Assembly (NCBI RefSeq): GCF_017873675.1
Contig: NZ_JAGGKK010000001.1
Coordinates: forward strand, 1-64,000
Reading direction: 5' to 3'
DNA: 64,000 nucleotides
Origin: Virgibacillus litoralis
GTDB lineage: Bacteria; Bacillota; Bacilli; Bacillales; Amphibacillaceae
Positions within the stretch are counted from its first letter, which is position 1, and every line of letters begins with the position of its first letter. Shown here piece by piece: positions 62,232 to 64,000 of this stretch. Under the pieces are notes generated by a model that saw only the letters and a program-made list of their open reading frames with translations, was not told the origin of the DNA and made no database searches. Made by a program: the position numbers and the translations under genes.

Positions 62232-63235
62232 TTGATTTCTTCCTTTATATCAACATTTAAAAAGTTAAGCGCATTTTTTCCTAAAATGGCCGTTCTTTGT
62301 TCATCTGTTAATTTAATAGTTTCATCAATCACTTTACCCGGGGGAACTTCCCTAAGTAGAAACGGGTAATCAGATCCCATTACAATTTTCTCATGACCAA
62401 AACGATCTATTAGATACCTAGTATTTAATGGGTCATAATTCAATGAATCAAAATAGAACTTTTTTGCGTAGTGACTAGGTGGCTTACTTGTTAATCGTAA
62501 GTCTGGCCACGCATTCCAACCTTGGTCTAACCGCGGTAAAATATAAGGGAACGATCCACCACCATGAGCAAAGCAAACTTTTAATCTAGGAAACCTTTCC
62601 ATAATACCGCTATTAATTAAACTAGCTGCTGCTACAGCCGTTTCACTCGGCATTCCTACTGTATACATGAAATTATGACGGGGCAGGCGATCTCTACCCA
62701 AAGTCTCCCAGGGGTGAATGAATATTGGTACTCCCCATTTCTCTGCCATTTCAAAGAAAGTTGTAAATTCAGGTTCATCTAGATTTTTTCCATTGATATT
62801 TGTACCAATTTCAATACCCCTTAATCCTAATACATGTATACAACGATCCATCTCTTTAATAGATACTTCTACATTTTGTAAAGGGACAGTACCCAATCCA
62901 ACAAAACGATCTGGATACTGTTTAACCGTATTAGCGATAAAGTCATTTTGTATTTTTGACATTTCTTCCGCTTCCTCTACTTTAGCCCAATAAGAAAATG
63001 TTACTGGGATAGGAGATAACACTTGAATATCTACACCTTCAGCATCCATATCCTGAATTCTTTTTTCTGGGCTCCACACCTGATCGGTAACTTCACGAAA
63101 TACATTTCCCTCGATCATGATATTCGCACCACAACTACACGTTTTTTCCAATACCGGCCATTTGTCACTACCAAACTTATCCGTAAAATCAGGAATTTCC
63201 CCTGGAATAATATGTGTATGAAAATCTACTCTCAT
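62228..63235 (-). CDS. nbaD: ACMS decarboxylase (amidohydrolase family)
   Basis: This 335-residue amidohydrolase-2 family decarboxylase has an N-terminal zinc motif VDFHTHIIPGEIPDF, a mid-protein metal His (VPIFIHPWETLGRDR), FAHGGGSFPYILPRL, and the metal Asp in GSDYPFLLREVPPG. It decarboxylates 2-amino-3-carboxymuconate 6-semialdehyde to 2-aminomuconate 6-semialdehyde without needing oxygen. The ATG at 63235 overlaps the stop of the dioxygenase gene (ATGA); the open frame extends to 63274 but inside that gene. Translation with both neighbours is coupled. Confidence 0.92.
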   Translation of the reverse strand: MRVDFHTHIIPGEIPDFTDKFGSDKWPVLEKTCSCGANIMIEGNVFREVTDQVWSPEKRIQDMDAEGVDIQVLSPIPVTFSYWAKVEEAEEMSKIQNDFIANTVKQYPDRFVGLGTVPLQNVEVSIKEMDRCIHVLGLRGIEIGTNINGKNLDEPEFTTFFEMAEKWGVPIFIHPWETLGRDRLPRHNFMYTVGMPSETAVAAASLINSGIMERFPRLKVCFAHGGGSFPYILPRLDQGWNAWPDLRLTSKPPSHYAKKFYFDSLNYDPLNTRYLIDRFGHEKIVMGSDYPFLLREVPPGKVIDETIKLTDEQRTAILGKNALNFLNVDIKEEIK

Positions 63236-63762
63236 TTCCAAAGTCCTACAGTTTCGGACATAACATGACCACAATTATTACATGTACGAAGCTCTTCATT
63301 TGAATCAAACTCTTCAATTCCGCCTTTAAGCTGTTTTTCAATATTTGTTAATACCATTGTTATACGATGTAATTCATGATCACATTTGTCGCAAAACCAA
63401 ACCATATCTTCCGTCACCCCTTCACCACGAGGTTGCTCGATAACGAGTCCATACGTGTTGGCAACTCGGTGTGGAGAATGTGGAACCATACCTGGTAATA
63501 AAAACACTTCCCCTTCCTTAACTGTTACAACTTCTCGTTTTCCTTCATCATTAATTACTTCAACATAACAATCACCTTTAATTTGGTAAAAAAACTCTTC
63601 TGAGGGACTTACATGGAAGTCACGACGTTTATTTGGTCCTCCAACCATCATACAAATGGTTTGGGAATCTGCCCAAAGCTGTTTGTTATTTACCGGTGGT
63701 TTCATTTCACTTTTATTCTCTTCAATCCAACCTAACAAATTAAATGCTTTAAACTTTGACAT
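63232..63762 (-). CDS. nbaC: 3-hydroxyanthranilate 3,4-dioxygenase
   Basis: This 176-residue cupin dioxygenase opens the ring of 3-hydroxyanthranilate to ACMS using Fe2+ and O2. Landmarks are GPNKRRDFHVSPSEEFFYQIKG (His and Glu ligands, about residues 42-63), LLPGMVPHSPHRVANTYGLVIE, and a rubredoxin-like C-terminal metal site with CDKC and CNNC. It starts at 63762; the ATG five codons upstream (63777) overlaps the GGAGG ribosome site. The gene product is also called HaaO. Confidence 0.94.
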   Translation of the reverse strand: MSKFKAFNLLGWIEENKSEMKPPVNNKQLWADSQTICMMVGGPNKRRDFHVSPSEEFFYQIKGDCYVEVINDEGKREVVTVKEGEVFLLPGMVPHSPHRVANTYGLVIEQPRGEGVTEDMVWFCDKCDHELHRITMVLTNIEKQLKGGIEEFDSNEELRTCNNCGHVMSETVGLWK

Positions 63763-63820
63763 ATTAAATACCTCCATTTTTTTAGTAAACTTGTAAACTC
63801 TTATTTAAATAAACTTAATC

Positions 63821-64000
63821 CTACCATCCTAAAAGGGGCTCAGTTTGTTGAATGTCCCCTTCTAACATCAACTCACGAATTCTTGTTGATGAAATACGTG
63901 TACCCTTCGTACAGTAAACTGTATGAATAGGTTGAACTAAAAAGTGTTTTTTCAGAAGATCTACGTCTCCTTTGCGGCTTTTTCCAAAACGAAAATCTTC
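63821..64000 (-). CDS. FAD synthetase-like protein, partial
   Basis: This incomplete gene enters from the right edge; only its last 59 codons are seen. They read EDFRFGKSRKGDVDLLKKHF, then VYCTKGTRISSTRIRELMLEGD and a terminal LLGW. This matches the nucleotidyltransferase domain of FAD synthetases, in which EDFRFG and SSTRIRE are family signatures. It lies 59 bases before the dioxygenase gene and points the same way, so it may be part of the same operon and supply FAD for an upstream kynurenine 3-monooxygenase; that part is inference. Confidence 0.75.
   Translation of the reverse strand, partial: EDFRFGKSRKGDVDLLKKHFLVQPIHTVYCTKGTRISSTRIRELMLEGDIQQTEPLLGW

Noticed and set aside
1-64000. tRNA, rRNA, insertion sequence or prophage
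   Set aside because: No cloverleaf with CCA-type acceptor, rRNA segment, transposase, integrase or phage structural gene was recognised anywhere.

Overview
The window comes from a low-GC Gram-positive spore-former-type genome of the family Bacillaceae (Oceanobacillus/Virgibacillus-like). The support is AT-rich DNA, strong GGAGG ribosome binding sites with frequent TTG and GTG starts, a T-box leader, an LPXTG protein with a sortase, a bacillithiol-transferase-type DinB protein and a SigL-type sigma-54. No rRNA, tRNA, CRISPR array, transposase or phage block was seen. Most of the window is accessory metabolism, regulation and defence.

Layout. 0.3-5.1 kb: a divergent lysyl-tRNA synthetase under a Lys T-box, a HAD pseudogene and several small proteins. 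5.9-19.5 kb: a catabolic and transport module. It holds a CoA-transferase, MaoC hydratase, acyl-CoA dehydrogenase and MmgE/PrpD operon, a PrpR-type sigma-54 activator, a CitE-like lyase, a TRAP transporter, an MFS transporter and a divergent rpoN. Two -24/-12 promoters with shared CGTTTCA upstream sites sit ahead of the two operons. The gene set matches the itaconate-degradation (ict-ich-ccl) gene set of Pseudomonas. 20-36.9 kb: housekeeping-like and stress genes, including UbiB/AarF kinase, SigJ-type sigma with a flavin oxidoreductase, DinB-type proteins, PdxH-like oxidase, sortase D with its LPXTG substrate, PadR with DUF1048, and acetyltransferases. Its 20.4-25.7 kb part is visibly more GC-rich than its flanks. 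37.3-42.1 kb: a permease/amidohydrolase pair, a NERD protein and a DUF4352 protein.

42.5-53.1 kb is a defence island. It has two different McrBC-type systems (MrcB_N-AAA with a DUF2357 nuclease; a double-EVE McrB with McrC), an extra PD-(D/E)XK protein, an unknown protein, a remnant, and a CBS-domain protein ending in a HEPN-like R-x4-H motif. 53.6-56.4 kb: a secreted Asp/Tyr-rich tandem-repeat protein, then a stretch of decayed genes (DegV, nitronate monooxygenase, zinc alcohol dehydrogenase) and a flavin reductase.

56.7-64.0 kb, minus strand: a colinear operon for 3-hydroxyanthranilate meta-cleavage (lower kynurenine pathway). Ring cleavage by HaaO is followed by ACMS decarboxylase, RidA-type deaminase, semialdehyde dehydrogenase, a hydratase/decarboxylase pair, acetaldehyde dehydrogenase and 4-hydroxy-2-oxovalerate aldolase, giving pyruvate and acetyl-CoA. 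An FAD synthetase-like gene enters from the right edge.

All functions are inferred by reading the sequence; no database search was run.
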